A stretch of 64,000 nucleotides of DNA from Bacteroidales bacterium (GTDB taxonomy: Bacteria; Bacteroidota; Bacteroidia; Bacteroidales; VadinHA17). Positions 34,275-43,736 of the stretch are shown here, piece after piece. Location of the stretch: contig PLLO01000001.1 of the NCBI GenBank assembly GCA_003142255.1, positions 1-64,000 on the forward strand. Reading direction: 5' to 3'. Under the pieces are notes generated by a model. It did no database searches. It had not been told where the DNA came from and saw only the letters and a list, made by a program, of their open reading frames with translations. Position numbers and translations under genes: made by a program. The first letter of the stretch is position 1, and the number at the start of each line of letters is the position of its first letter.

Positions 34275-36610
34275 TTATTTACTAATCCTGATACACCTTC
34301 AGTAAAGATGTAGGACTTGCCCTTTTCCGTAGTTTTCATTTCGGCCATCTTCTCATGATAAGATAGTTTCAGCGGGTTACCCAGCTTTGATGTTATCCTG
34401 GCCTGTTTAAGTGTCCCGTTTTCCCAGTCAATATTGACCTCGAAGCCACCACGGGCCATTATCCCGTAAATATGCCCGGTTTTCCAGGCAGAAGGGAGCG
34501 CCGGCAGCAATTCGACTTCTCCGGCATGGCTCTGAAGAAGCATCTCAGTAATGCCTGCAGTTCCTCCAAAATTTCCGTCGATCTGGAATGGAGGATGATT
34601 GTCGAACAAGTTGCTCAATGTCGATTTTGTAAGAAGAGCTATTACATTTTCATATGCTTTTTCCCCGTCTTTCAGGCGGGCATAAAAGTTAATGATCCAT
34701 GCCCGGCTCCATCCGGTATGTCCTCCGCCATGAGCCAGGCGGTATTCAATTGTCTTCCGGGCAGCTTCGAGCAGCTCAGGATTCTTCTGCTGCGTTATCT
34801 GATTCCCCGGATGAAGCCCGTAAAGATGTGAAATATGCCTGTGACCCGGTTCCGGTTCTTCAAATTCCTGCGACCATTCCATTATACGTCCGTCAGAACC
34901 AATTTTTGTGGGAGTAAGCTTTTTAAGGGTCTTCTCCATTTTTTCCCTGAATGGCTTGTCTATGCCAAGCAGAGTGCTGGCGGCTATGGTGTTCTGAAGG
35001 AGATCGCGAATTATCATATGATCCATTGTCGGCCCCATAACCATGCTGGCATTTCCTCCTCCTCCCGGGATATTGAAACTATTCTCTGGTGAAATCGAAG
35101 GCCCGGAAACAAGGTATCCTGTCTTTGGGTCAGTGACCAGCCAGTCCATGCAGAATTGTGCAGCCTCCTTCATTATAGGATATGATTTTGTTCTGAGGTA
35201 TTCCATATCACCGCCAAACTGGTAGTGATCCCAGATATTCTGACAGCTCCATGCAATGCCCATGGGCCACATACCGTACCTTATGGCACCGGTAGGTTCC
35301 GTAAAATGCCAGGGGTCGGTTGTATAATGGGCTACAATACCGCTCATGCCATAGACCTCACTGGCCGTTCTGCGTGCATTTGGACGCAAGGCATCGATAA
35401 AGTCGATGAAAGGTTCTGCTGTCTCACTCAGGTTGGTTATCTCGGCCGGCCAGTAATTCATCTGAATGTTTATATTGATGTGATAATCGGCGCTCCATGG
35501 CGGACGAAGACCATCGGCCCAGATACCCTGAAGGTTTGCAGGAAGGCCTCCTGGACGTGAACTGCTGATGAGAAGATAGCGTCCGAACTGGTAATACAAT
35601 TCTATCAGATCAGTGTCAATATAACCATTTTGCATGGCAGCGACTCTGGCGTCAGTAGTAAAATAATTTCCGTCACTTGAGCCCAGATCAATTGATACAC
35701 GGTTAAATAATGACTGGTAATCAGCAATATGTTCATTTTTGATTTCAGAATAGGTGCGTTTTGCGAGGGCTTCCATCCTGGCAGAAGTTGTTACTGCAGG
35801 ATCTTTCCCGAAATAATCCGTTGCAGCTGTCAGAAATATTGTAACCTCGTCAGCTTTTTCCACCCTGATTGTATCTCCGGCAGAAGCTGTTGTTCCTCCT
35901 GAAGCGGTGAGTTTCAGCCTGGCAAACATATTGACACCGTATCCGTTGCCCACATGCTCATGCATTTCAATATCATTTCCGTTTGCGGATATTTCAGGTT
36001 TTGCTCCTTCGCGAGATAGTTTAAGCGTGAATGTAAGTGCCCCCGGCTTATCGGTAGTGAGCCTCAACACAAGACCCTGGCCGGGATAGCTGGAGAATAT
36101 TTCCCGCAGATAATTCACTCCTCCTGCATTGTATGATACCCTGACTATAGCTTCATTTATGTCGAGCTCACGCCTGTAATTTGATGCTCCGCGCTGCTTC
36201 CCGAACTTCAGATAGATATCACCGAGAGCCTGGTATGAGGCGGCAGGGTTTACGGGCTTATAGTTCAGAATACCTTTTTGTGCAAGAGCTTCAGCCTCTT
36301 TATATTTTCCTTCAAAAAGAAGCTGTCTTACTTTTGGGAGAGTTTTCAGTGCTTCTGGATTGGCATCCCATCGTTCGCCTCCGGTCCAGACAGATTCTTC
36401 ATTAAGCTCCAGTCTTTCATTTTCAATGTTACCGAAAACCATTGCTCCGAGACTTCCATTTCCTACAGGGAGGGCATCATTCCATGTATCGGCCGGCCTG
36501 CTGAACCATATCTTCATGGGAGATGGCGTGTTCTGGCCTATAATTAACGATGTGTTCAATAGCTGGATAAAGGAAAGTGCAATTAAAAGCCTGCATATTT
36601 TAAATTTCAT
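34271..36610 (-). CDS. GH95 alpha-L-fucosidase family protein
   Basis: A 779-residue secreted glycoside hydrolase (signal peptide 1-25). The N-terminal beta domain starts [20 protein letters not shown] and contains [12 protein letters not shown], both GH95 hallmarks. The (alpha/alpha)6 barrel has NLQGIWADG and the Asn pair in [11 protein letters not shown] (about 380), equivalent to the catalytic-water Asn residues of GH95, plus [11 protein letters not shown] (about 505) for the acid region. GH95 enzymes cut alpha-1,2-fucose or alpha-L-galactose from xyloglucan, pectin or glycans. It is translationally coupled to an ABC transporter downstream, an unusual partner for a hydrolase. Confidence 0.93.
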   Translation of the reverse strand: MKFKICRLLIALSFIQLLNTSLIIGQNTPSPMKIWFSRPADTWNDALPVGNGSLGAMVFGNIENERLELNEESVWTGGERWDANPEALKTLPKVRQLLFEGKYKEAEALAQKGILNYKPVNPAASYQALGDIYLKFGKQRGASNYRRELDINEAIVRVSYNAGGVNYLREIFSSYPGQGLVLRLTTDKPGALTFTLKLSREGAKPEISANGNDIEMHEHVGNGYGVNMFARLKLTASGGTTASAGDTIRVEKADEVTIFLTAATDYFGKDPAVTTSARMEALAKRTYSEIKNEHIADYQSLFNRVSIDLGSSDGNYFTTDARVAAMQNGYIDTDLIELYYQFGRYLLISSSRPGGLPANLQGIWADGLRPPWSADYHININIQMNYWPAEITNLSETAEPFIDFIDALRPNARRTASEVYGMSGIVAHYTTDPWHFTEPTGAIRYGMWPMGIAWSCQNIWDHYQFGGDMEYLRTKSYPIMKEAAQFCMDWLVTDPKTGYLVSGPSISPENSFNIPGGGGNASMVMGPTMDHMIIRDLLQNTIAASTLLGIDKPFREKMEKTLKKLTPTKIGSDGRIMEWSQEFEEPEPGHRHISHLYGLHPGNQITQQKNPELLEAARKTIEYRLAHGGGHTGWSRAWIINFYARLKDGEKAYENVIALLTKSTLSNLFDNHPPFQIDGNFGGTAGITEMLLQSHAGEVELLPALPSAWKTGHIYGIMARGGFEVNIDWENGTLKQARITSKLGNPLKLSYHEKMAEMKTTEKGKSYIFTEGVSGLVNK

Positions 36611-36671
36611 CGTAATGATATTTGTACGGTAAATTTAAAATAATAAATTGACTAAATTTATTTATAGATCA

Positions 36672-36750
36672 CCCCCTTTCATTTTCCCCCAGGGGGGAAA
36701 GGGAAAATCAGTTCCTGCCCCCTTGGGGGAAGGCTGGGCAGGGGGTTTGT
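36672..36750. repeat. palindromic C/G-run repeat
   Basis: CCCCCTTTC...GAAAGGG and TTTTCCCCC/GGGGGGAAA hairpins, then CCCCCTTGGGGG, in the gap between GH95 and mscL. Same family as the elements at 20.1 and 24.4 kb. Confidence 0.65.
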
Positions 36751-36789
36751 TGATCAGAAGTAACCATTCATTAATAATGTAATACTTCA

Positions 36790-36819
36790 TAAAAAAGGGA
36801 CTTGCGGTAACATGTCCCT
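36790..36819 (-). terminator. intrinsic terminator of mscL
   Basis: On the minus strand stem AGGGAC/GTCCCT with a 12-base loop runs into six T, 20 bases after the mscL stop codon. Confidence 0.6.
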
Positions 36820-36839
36820 GTAATGGTTTTAATGATATT

Positions 36840-37238
36840 CTATTTCTTAAGCAGATCGCGTATCTCTGTAAGAAGAGTCTCTTCTTTTGTAGGTGCAGGA
36901 GGAGCTTCAGGGGCTTCCTCTTCCTTCTTTTTAGCTGCGTTAATAGCTTTAATGACCATGAATACAGCAAAAGCAACAATTAAAAAATCAAAAGTGACCT
37001 GTAGAAAATTTCCATAATTCCAGGTAACAGCAGGATGTACATCAGTTGCTGCCTTCATTACTAGTTTTAAGTCTGTGAAATTGACACCACCGATAATTAG
37101 TCCTAAAGGTGGCATGATGATGTCGCTTACAACTGATGATATGATCTTGCCGAAAGCTGCACCGATTATTATACCGACAGCCATATCGACAACATTGCCT
37201 TTCATTGCGAAGGCTTTGAATTCATCAACTAGTTTCAT
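36840..37238 (-). CDS. mscL: large-conductance mechanosensitive channel
   Basis: A 132-residue inner-membrane channel that opens under membrane tension to release solutes during hypo-osmotic shock. The N-terminal amphipathic helix ([20 protein letters not shown]), TM1 with [20 protein letters not shown], and TM2 ([20 protein letters not shown]) match the family, and length is normal. A Lys/Glu/Pro-rich linker and the C-terminal bundle ([14 protein letters not shown]) close it. It lies 24 bp downstream of the DUF3078 gene, likely in the same transcript, and has its own terminator. Confidence 0.97.
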   Translation of the reverse strand: MKLVDEFKAFAMKGNVVDMAVGIIIGAAFGKIISSVVSDIIMPPLGLIIGGVNFTDLKLVMKAATDVHPAVTWNYGNFLQVTFDFLIVAFAVFMVIKAINAAKKKEEEAPEAPPAPTKEETLLTEIRDLLKK

Positions 37239-37262
37239 AATGTAAGGTTTTGGTTATATAGG

Positions 37263-38228
37263 TTAAAATTTATATGATAATCCGACTCCTAATATTTCCT
37301 TGAACTGAATTTTTGAGCCGACAGATTCGCCGGCAACTATTTTGCCGTCACCATTTTTATCAAACGGCACTTTGATTTTGTCATCATAAATAAGGTCAGT
37401 ATTGAAACTGGCGGAAATAAATTTGTTGATTTTCATTGCAATCAGGGTTTCCCAGTTCACAACGATATTCTGGGGATTTTTCAGATAGTTGGAGAACAGG
37501 TCTATCTTGGTAGTAAAAGAGACGTTTTTCATGAATTCACTTTTGAAATCGCTCTTAGAATATATTACTCTTATATATGCGCCAAATTCGCTCAATGACT
37601 TTTCTCCTGGTTTTACCCCGAATGCGCCTGAATCAGAAAGTGCTTTATCGGTGACGTAAGTAAATTTTACTGTCGCCGGTGCTATGAATGCACTGAAATA
37701 AGCATTTGGTTTATAATCCATTCCAAGGGCGAGTAAAAGGTACGCCGGAGAAAACAGATTTGAAATTTTTGCCTTTGTAGAATCATTGATATAATTATAG
37801 CCAGGGGCCATCTGGGTCTTAAAGTTCAGAAGGGCAGCATAATAAACATTTTTAAAGGCCTCTCGTCCGTATTTTGATAAAAAGTCAAATTTATCATCAG
37901 TTTTCCTGAAGGGAGTATTCTTCCCTTGTTTTAAAAGACCATAACCAATGTCCAATGAATTATCCCAGCGGGATTTGCCTTTTTTAAGATTGGCAAAAAC
38001 GCTGAAGATCCCGTTTACAGCAACAGAATTCTGTCCCCCTGCAGCCCAGTTGGTCAGGGATGTCTGTGCCAGGTTGACAGCAAAAATTCCGCCTTTTTTC
38101 CAACCCTGGGTGGTGTCGGATGTTACTGTCCGTAAGTTTTTTTCGCCTTCTATTACCTGGCCTGACAACATGATGCCGGACATTGCAGATACAAGGATTA
38201 TGGTAATGAATTTTCTTTTCATGATCAT
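37263..38228 (-). CDS. DUF3078 domain protein
   Basis: A 321-residue exported protein (signal peptide about 1-23) of the Bacteroidota DUF3078 family. The segment GWKKGGIFAVNLAQTSLTNWAAGG (about 42-65) is the family hallmark; many beta strands with alternating hydrophobic residues follow, and the last residues (LGVGLSYKF) end in Phe as outer-membrane barrels do. An outer-membrane barrel role is likely, but function is unknown. It precedes mscL by 24 bp, which suggests shared osmotic or envelope regulation. Confidence 0.88.
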   Translation of the reverse strand: MIMKRKFITIILVSAMSGIMLSGQVIEGEKNLRTVTSDTTQGWKKGGIFAVNLAQTSLTNWAAGGQNSVAVNGIFSVFANLKKGKSRWDNSLDIGYGLLKQGKNTPFRKTDDKFDFLSKYGREAFKNVYYAALLNFKTQMAPGYNYINDSTKAKISNLFSPAYLLLALGMDYKPNAYFSAFIAPATVKFTYVTDKALSDSGAFGVKPGEKSLSEFGAYIRVIYSKSDFKSEFMKNVSFTTKIDLFSNYLKNPQNIVVNWETLIAMKINKFISASFNTDLIYDDKIKVPFDKNGDGKIVAGESVGSKIQFKEILGVGLSYKF

Positions 38229-38254
38229 TGATATTTTGTTTTATACATCTTATT

Positions 38255-38285
38255 AAAACCAATGCAGCCACGCATTGCATGGCTG
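38255..38285 (-). terminator. possible terminator of the yegP gene
   Basis: On the minus strand stem CAGCCA/TGGCTG with a nine-base loop, then a short T-run (four T) six bases on. Weak by sequence. Confidence 0.35.
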
Positions 38286-38316
38286 AATTAGTATTAAAAG
38301 CAGTAAGTAAAGATTT

Positions 38317-38652
38317 TTATTTCTTTATATCTTTAATTTCGGCTTTTGCTGCATTTCTTTTTACCGAATCAACGCCATTATCGCGGCCGTTTTCGCTTTT
38401 ATAATTCTGGCTTACGCCGATTATCTGGCTGTTGGCAGCGGTAACGGCAAAGCGGAACATCTTATTTGGAGTCTTTGTTTTGGTGACTTTTTTAGGATCT
38501 TTTGCATTTTTCTTAACGGATTCAATTCCGTTGACACAAGAAGCCCTTGTTGTGTAGCCTTCACTGCTAAGGATAGTCTGTCCGTTATCAGCTTTCAGGC
38601 GAAAACGGAATTCATTTTTCTTTCCACTCTGGTAAACTTCAAACTTTGCCAT
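38317..38652 (-). CDS. YegP family DUF1508 protein
   Basis: A 111-residue cytoplasmic protein made of two DUF1508 repeats: FRFRLKADNGQTILSSEGYT (about 10-30) and FRFAVTAANSQIIGVSQNYK (about 66-86), each ending in an NGIESVKKNA or NGVDSVKRNA helix. This two-copy design and length match E. coli YegP. Function is unproven; members are sometimes stress-induced. It is transcribed alone. Confidence 0.93.
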   Translation of the reverse strand: MAKFEVYQSGKKNEFRFRLKADNGQTILSSEGYTTRASCVNGIESVKKNAKDPKKVTKTKTPNKMFRFAVTAANSQIIGVSQNYKSENGRDNGVDSVKRNAAKAEIKDIKK

Positions 38653-38888
38653 CTTTTTAAAATTAGGTTTATAAATCGAAATATCAATTTCTGATAAGCA
38701 CCGGTTTATTTACTCAAAGATAGGAAACATTTCCCCACATATTTTTTTGTTAGTTTATATTTATTCCGGAATACATTTTAGAAATCTTATGCCTGGAATT
38801 TTTACTTTAAAGGGGAATAATCAATTAGTTACAATGCTGAAAAAATATTTATATTACATGGTTCAGCAGTTGCAAATAATCAAATAAA

Positions 38889-38916
38889 TTGCACCACGCA
38901 TAATTGTTTAATTTTG
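38889..38916 (+). promoter_or_regulatory. promoter-like site before small gene
   Basis: TTG at 38889-38891, 17 bases, TAATTTTG at 38909-38916, fitting the Bacteroidota consensus. The candidate start codon follows at 38934. Confidence 0.5.
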
Positions 38917-38933
38917 TTTAGAATATTCATATT

Positions 38934-39146
38934 ATGGGCAGGAAAGCAGCATTTACAGCACTGATCAATGGCGGATATGCCTGCAGTGGAGACAGCATAA
39001 TATTAAGAAGCGCTATTTTTGACGGGGAACCCGTAAGCGGCACTCAGGTAAAAATCGCGCTGAAGACCATGAGCCCTGTTGTAAAGGTTCTTACCAGTGC
39101 AACATTCCTGCGCGGCGTCATGGGGATACTGAAAAAAGTTATTTGA
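38934..39146 (+). CDS. small hypothetical protein
   Basis: A 70-codon frame with a credible promoter 18 bases upstream of its ATG. The predicted protein starts MGRKAAFTALINGGYACSGD, is basic, and has a moderately hydrophobic second half ending GVMGILKKVI. No domain is recognised. It is on the plus strand between minus-strand genes and its stop codon abuts the end of the convergent gene at 39151. Real or not cannot be decided from sequence; promoter placement is the main support. Confidence 0.4.
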   Translation: MGRKAAFTALINGGYACSGDSIILRSAIFDGEPVSGTQVKIALKTMSPVVKVLTSATFLRGVMGILKKVI

Positions 39147-39150
39147 TACT

Positions 39151-39573
39151 CTAGCGCCTTAACTTAATACTATCCACAAGATATGGAGAGTCTCCCCTAA
39201 AGAAGATTGCCCCTTTTTTTTGCTTGTAATGAATAATTATGTTTTCGCCCTGGAGAGTGTCAAATTCTCTTATGAGGTTCTTATTGGTAACAGTAAAGAG
39301 AAATTTTTCCGATGCCAGTGTAACATCCCTGGTCGATGAAACACTGCTGAGGACCATTTCGCCTTCATAGGTTTTGACGAAAACTCCCTTATGTGAAAAC
39401 TTCTGCAGCAGACCTGCTCTGTAACCTTCGCTGTAAGTAAAGAAATATTTGAAGTAAACAAAGACAGCCAGGAAAACCAGCAAAAGTGTAAGGACCCATC
39501 TGAAAAATTTCCTGATTTTTTTTAATACACCGCCATGGGCTTCAGGATTTTTAGGATTCTCTATTGTACTCAT
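39151..39573 (-). CDS. single-pass membrane protein, Bacteroidota-specific
   Basis: A 140-residue protein with one transmembrane helix (about 25-47, WVLTLLLVFLAVFVYFKYFF). The motif FTYSEGYRAGLLQKFSHKG just after it and KTYEGEM are the conserved features I recognise from Bacteroidota homologues, which databases have sometimes labelled 6-phosphogluconate dehydrogenase; nothing here supports that enzyme, as there is no Rossmann fold. The soluble C-terminal domain is beta-rich and probably periplasmic. Function unknown. Confidence 0.75.
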   Translation of the reverse strand: MSTIENPKNPEAHGGVLKKIRKFFRWVLTLLLVFLAVFVYFKYFFTYSEGYRAGLLQKFSHKGVFVKTYEGEMVLSSVSSTRDVTLASEKFLFTVTNKNLIREFDTLQGENIIIHYKQKKGAIFFRGDSPYLVDSIKLRR

Positions 39574-39731
39574 TTTAGTTCATTATTAATAGTTCGGCAA
39601 AGATACTAAGAGCCTTAATGAAAATGAAATTATAAAATCTGAAGCTTGTTATTTTCAGACTACTTTTTGCTTGTCTACCCCTCTCGCATTCTCGCCCTCT
39701 TCCCCTCCTTATTTAGCCTCCGACATCTTTA

Positions 39732-41255
39732 TCACTTATATGAAGTCGTGAACTTTCTGCCGTCTTCTTTGCAAATCTTCTTCATAAGCTTTCTGCCGGA
39801 CATGACGCCTGTAGGCAATCCACCACCGGGTTCGACCCACTGACCGCACATATAAAAATCATTCAGTCCGGGCAATGTCTGAGACATTGGCTTCATCATT
39901 ACATTTGCATTCATGGGTGTAATAAGCCATCCTTCGAAGCTCCCTTTCCAGTTTCCGGTATATCGTTCAAAGGTCATCGGTGTGGCTATATTTATCATTT
40001 CAACCAGTGATGAGATCCCCGGAAATCTCTGTTCAAGAAGTTCCTGGATTTGCTTGCCGACCTCCTCTTTCTTCCTGTTGTATGCATCTTTATCTTCGGA
40101 AAGTTTCTTCCAGTAGGTATAATCAGATGGCAGCATTACTGTCATCACTGTCTTTCCGACGGGAGCAAGCGATTTGTCCTGGTTATAAATATGGACAGAT
40201 AATCTATTTATTGTGGCATCTGCAACCACAGTTGGCTTTTCAAGCTGATATGAGAAACCGGAAACGGTTTCCGGTTCATCATCGAAAGACCGGTTAACGC
40301 CAAAACCCGCGAAGATAAGAGATGGGAACGTGGCCCATTTTTCATAAGGCTCGTGTGTCCTGGCATCGGCATATTTATCATCGAGCATTTTATAAATTGT
40401 GTTGTACCCGTCTGCTGCGGAGACAACTCTTGAAGCATGGAATTCTGATCCGTCACTTAGCCTTATCCCTGTCGCCTTGTAATTTTCTGTAAGGATCTTC
40501 TCAACTTTTTTATCATAATTAATAACACCTCCCAGCGCAGTATATCTTGCTTCAAGGGCTCTCGACATTGGCATTGATCCCCCTAAAGGATAACCGGCGT
40601 TTTTCTTATGCAGATAGGCAAAAGTAAAGAGCATGAACAGCATCGAAAAATCAGGGAGCCACAACTCGTTAATGGCATCTTTAAGCATCGGGTCACTTAA
40701 CCGGGCAGTGAATTCCTGGGGAGTTGTTTTCCCCCATTTCTTAAATTGTTTCCCATTTGTAATGAAGGTATACATAACCCGGATTGAATTGCCGATCTTC
40801 TTCAGAAAGGGAGTATCAGAAGAAGGCTGATCGAAATTGAGCGCAAACCTGATCCCATTTGTAAATTCCAGTATCGGTTCCCTATCCTTTGGAGATAAAT
40901 CAAGAAGTTCCTTTTCAAGCCGGTCGACGTCAGAATAAAAAATTATCTTTCTTCCTTCGGGACCTTCATACCTCATATATTCGTCAGAATATACAAACTC
41001 TCTGCCCTGTACAATTCCTACCTCTTTCCAGTAATCATTCATGGCGCTTCCGGGTGCTGAACCCACCAGCCAGTGTATGCAGCCATCAATAATGAAACCA
41101 TTTCGTTTCCATGAGGTACAAAGCCCTCCGGGTTTGTTATGCATTTCGAAGATCTGCGTCTTGTAACCATTCATCTGTGCATAAATGCCGGCCGAAAGAC
41201 CTGCGAATCCTGCTCCGATTATGATAATTGAATTATCTCTTCCGTTTGCTTCCAT
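39732..41255 (-). CDS. CrtISO/phytoene dehydrogenase-like FAD oxidoreductase
   Basis: A 507-residue flavoprotein of the CrtI/CrtISO/retinol saturase superfamily. N-terminal FAD fold IIGAGFAGLSAGIYAQMNGY (about 12-31), PGGLCTSWKRNGF, and C-terminal contact PGGGLPTGVMSGR (about 482) are present. It resembles carotenoid isomerases and polyprenyl oxidoreductases more than the CrtI at 25.5 kb. It could act on the carotenoid made by crtIB, 13 kb away, or on other isoprenoids; no neighbour decides this. It stands alone between hypothetical genes. Confidence 0.85.
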   Translation of the reverse strand: MEANGRDNSIIIIGAGFAGLSAGIYAQMNGYKTQIFEMHNKPGGLCTSWKRNGFIIDGCIHWLVGSAPGSAMNDYWKEVGIVQGREFVYSDEYMRYEGPEGRKIIFYSDVDRLEKELLDLSPKDREPILEFTNGIRFALNFDQPSSDTPFLKKIGNSIRVMYTFITNGKQFKKWGKTTPQEFTARLSDPMLKDAINELWLPDFSMLFMLFTFAYLHKKNAGYPLGGSMPMSRALEARYTALGGVINYDKKVEKILTENYKATGIRLSDGSEFHASRVVSAADGYNTIYKMLDDKYADARTHEPYEKWATFPSLIFAGFGVNRSFDDEPETVSGFSYQLEKPTVVADATINRLSVHIYNQDKSLAPVGKTVMTVMLPSDYTYWKKLSEDKDAYNRKKEEVGKQIQELLEQRFPGISSLVEMINIATPMTFERYTGNWKGSFEGWLITPMNANVMMKPMSQTLPGLNDFYMCGQWVEPGGGLPTGVMSGRKLMKKICKEDGRKFTTSYK

Positions 41256-41347
41256 AATTCCAGTTTTGGTTTAAACAACAAATTTACATCACATTGCCGT
41301 GAGTGAAAACTAAAAAAGGTGAACAGACACCGGTTCCCGGTCACCGG

Positions 41348-41875
41348 TTAACGCTTACCGGCCAAATATGATTTCAATTCCTCTGCCCAGCTTCTTATTT
41401 CATTCCAGTTACGATGATCACCCTCTTTCCAGACACCTGTCCAGACACTTATGCGGAATTTTATTTTCCCGCCCAGAGATTCCAGCTGGCTTATATCAAG
41501 CTTTCCTGCAAAGATTCCCTCCTTAACCGGTCTGGCAATTTTCCTTACTGGGGACATCCACTCTGAAACTCCCTGCCTGTATTTTTCGGCATTCGGCATT
41601 GCCATGGTCATGCAAACCTGGAAGGCAGCAAAAGGCTTCTTTGAGATCGACTCCCTGTTTGATTCGAGGAACTCCATTGCTTCGGGGAGCCATTTTGCTG
41701 CCCTGATTGCACTCCCGGCTATCACCGTATCGTATTGCTCAAGGTTTTTAACATCCTTCATTGGGAGCACATCAACATCTGTCCCGTTTTCGGAAAGAGT
41801 CTTTCCTATTGCATCAGCTACACCAGCAGTCGTCCCGGTACGCGAAGCATAGGTTACAAGGATTTTTTTATTCAT
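41348..41875 (-). CDS. flavodoxin domain protein (HemG-like)
   Basis: A 175-residue flavodoxin-fold protein. The FMN phosphate loop is TYASRTGTTAGVADAIGKTL (about 8-27), and VIAGSAIRAAKWLP (about 50) is the second FMN loop of the HemG/flavodoxin-5 group. HemG oxidises protoporphyrinogen IX with menaquinone, but many such proteins outside enterobacteria have unknown roles. The gene overlaps the stop codon of the upstream lytic-transglycosylase-like gene by eight bases, so they are co-expressed. No heme biosynthesis gene is nearby. Confidence 0.85.
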   Translation of the reverse strand: MNKKILVTYASRTGTTAGVADAIGKTLSENGTDVDVLPMKDVKNLEQYDTVIAGSAIRAAKWLPEAMEFLESNRESISKKPFAAFQVCMTMAMPNAEKYRQGVSEWMSPVRKIARPVKEGIFAGKLDISQLESLGGKIKFRISVWTGVWKEGDHRNWNEIRSWAEELKSYLAGKR

Positions 41876-42599
41876 GGTCAGGTTTTATCTTGTTTTGATT
41901 ATACCAGAATAGGGCTACGTCGGAATAAGGGTAGTTTTCTGTTTTGAAAAGCTTTGTATTGAAGAATTTTTTCTCTTCCATCTTCATGATATCCTCTTTG
42001 CTTTTCCAGAATCCAGAATTGTAGGCCGTTGCCAGGAATTTTATTCTTGATTCTTCGTCCATCTGATCGGGGGCAAAGCGGTCTCTGCAAATTGCGAAAA
42101 AGGCAATTAAGTAATTCAGCTCAGTCTGCGGATTTTCCAGGTCAATTATTATTGCAGCACGGTAGTCATAGTCATATTTATAATATGATCTTCTTTTGAA
42201 AAGAAGCTTTGCTTTTTTACCCATTACTTCAGGTGCCTGGCTGCGGATCTTTTCCGCAAAGGAGGGTTTTATCTGAAAAACGCCTACTGAGAAGTCGGCA
42301 TAATCATCTCCGAGGTTCCTGTAAAGAGTTTTCAGCAGCGTGATCTCCATCTTGTCGCGTATGGCTGAATAGCGGACAAGCTCCGGGAAGATTACCGCTA
42401 CTGCTTCCCGGTAAGAGGTATTATATTTCTCAAGAGATGGCTTTAACCAGGAATTGTTCTCTTCGAGGAATGTGACAGCCTTCTGCCAGTCGCTGCCAAA
42501 GATTTCACTATAGTTCAATGGCTGGGCAGAACATAGCCTCAGCAAAAATGTAGATATGACAAGAATAAGAAGATTTCTTGCTATTCTGGTTTCAGTCAC
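41868..42599 (-). CDS. secreted protein with divergent lytic-transglycosylase-like motifs
   Basis: A 243-residue exported protein (signal sequence about 8-25, cleavage near SAQ). I see an ordered motif set that recalls lysozyme-like SLT domains: a Glu in FPELVRYSAIRDK (about 73), GVFQIKPSFAEKI (about 109; compare G-L-M-Q-I-x-P), and ATAYNSGFW (about 189; compare AYNAG). Spacing fits the fold. If right, the enzyme cuts peptidoglycan. Sequence is otherwise divergent, so this is inferred. It overlaps the flavodoxin gene by eight bases and starts 29 bp after the next upstream gene ends, suggesting an envelope-related operon. Confidence 0.6.
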   Translation of the reverse strand: MTETRIARNLLILVISTFLLRLCSAQPLNYSEIFGSDWQKAVTFLEENNSWLKPSLEKYNTSYREAVAVIFPELVRYSAIRDKMEITLLKTLYRNLGDDYADFSVGVFQIKPSFAEKIRSQAPEVMGKKAKLLFKRRSYYKYDYDYRAAIIIDLENPQTELNYLIAFFAICRDRFAPDQMDEESRIKFLATAYNSGFWKSKEDIMKMEEKKFFNTKLFKTENYPYSDVALFWYNQNKIKPDHE

Positions 42600-42627
42600 T
42601 ATAATCCCGGATTAATGGTAATCTTGA

Positions 42628-43668
42628 TTACCAGGGAATCTTGCACTGCATCATCGCATTTTTCTTTGGCGAATAATACATATATGCCAGGTAAACCTGT
42701 GAGCCGGTTTTCATCAGATGAGGATTAAATAAGTCGGTGTAGGTTGTACCGTCGCTTATAGTCATTGAGCCATAATTGTAAATAGCATATTTTGTATTTG
42801 CAGTGTTGATGAATATGTCAGTTGGCAAGGCATCCGATTGTTTCAATGTAATAAGAGTCTTTCCTGTAAGGTCATTTACCCTGGTTAAAGAGATCTCAAC
42901 TATATCGTCATATTTCGCATTAGCGTTAATAACTCCGTTCATGGCAGAGGTTAAACCCGTCAATGCACCCGGAACGTTTGATACAATCTTTGGAGAAATC
43001 CCTGAAGCGCCTCCGTTCTGCATTATTTTTTGCTGCATCTGCTGGCTATACTGCATGGCGAGGTCCATTTTTTCCTGGTCTGTCTTTGCATTCTTTATTG
43101 CCGCATCCATTTTTTTACCTTCAGCTTCAGTCATGATGACGTTATCGACCACCTGTGCAGCAAATTTATCTTTCGATTTAGTTATATAAAACGAATATAT
43201 GGTTCCATAAGGCCCATACTGCTTTTCGCCGAAATTTATCAGGTACTTTTCGCCCGATTTGCTGATATAGCCTTTATATCTTTTCATTAAAGACTCACTG
43301 GGGTCTTTATCGTTATTGTTCTCCTCAGAAACAGCCAGTCGGGGATCGCCATCTGATAAAGGGCCTGTGGTTATACCGTCTTTAACAATGTAATACTTCG
43401 TGGATAATTTATCATACATCAAAAGTGCACCGTCTTCCATAGTGCTGATCTCAGCTTCCTTATAATCGATTTGCAGCTTGCCTCCGAGGCCAACAATCTG
43501 TTCTGCATCGCTGCATGCACATGCCGGTTCAGGATCGGTATTGCTTTTTTTAGTGCCCAGGAGTTCATCCTTCATAGAGTTTGTAACCTTTTTAAGTAAC
43601 CCTTGTGCATTAATAGAAGCAGAGCCTATCAGGCATAGTATGAGCACTATGAATATTGACTTTTTCAT
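42628..43668 (-). CDS. secreted hypothetical protein
   Basis: A 346-residue exported protein (signal peptide 1-21, ending NAQ). A Cys pair ACACSD lies near residue 50. The middle (about 185-215) is a predicted helix rich in Gln and Met (MAQYSQQMQQK type), flanked by beta-rich regions with repeated YYIVKDG and GPYGTIY patterns that look like short WG-type or MORN-like beta repeats. No known domain is firmly recognised. It lies between the ART-like gene and the transglycosylase-like gene on one strand; role unknown. Confidence 0.7.
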   Translation of the reverse strand: MKKSIFIVLILCLIGSASINAQGLLKKVTNSMKDELLGTKKSNTDPEPACACSDAEQIVGLGGKLQIDYKEAEISTMEDGALLMYDKLSTKYYIVKDGITTGPLSDGDPRLAVSEENNNDKDPSESLMKRYKGYISKSGEKYLINFGEKQYGPYGTIYSFYITKSKDKFAAQVVDNVIMTEAEGKKMDAAIKNAKTDQEKMDLAMQYSQQMQQKIMQNGGASGISPKIVSNVPGALTGLTSAMNGVINANAKYDDIVEISLTRVNDLTGKTLITLKQSDALPTDIFINTANTKYAIYNYGSMTISDGTTYTDLFNPHLMKTGSQVYLAYMYYSPKKNAMMQCKIPW

Positions 43669-43736
43669 TCTATTGTGGTTTAGTATTATAAAAGTATGTA
43701 ATTTTTCCTAAAGGGCATCATCAGAATCTATTCCGG

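Noticed and set aside
39151..39573. 6-phosphogluconate dehydrogenase
   Set aside because: Homologues carry this label, but the protein is 140 residues, has one membrane helix and no Rossmann fold.
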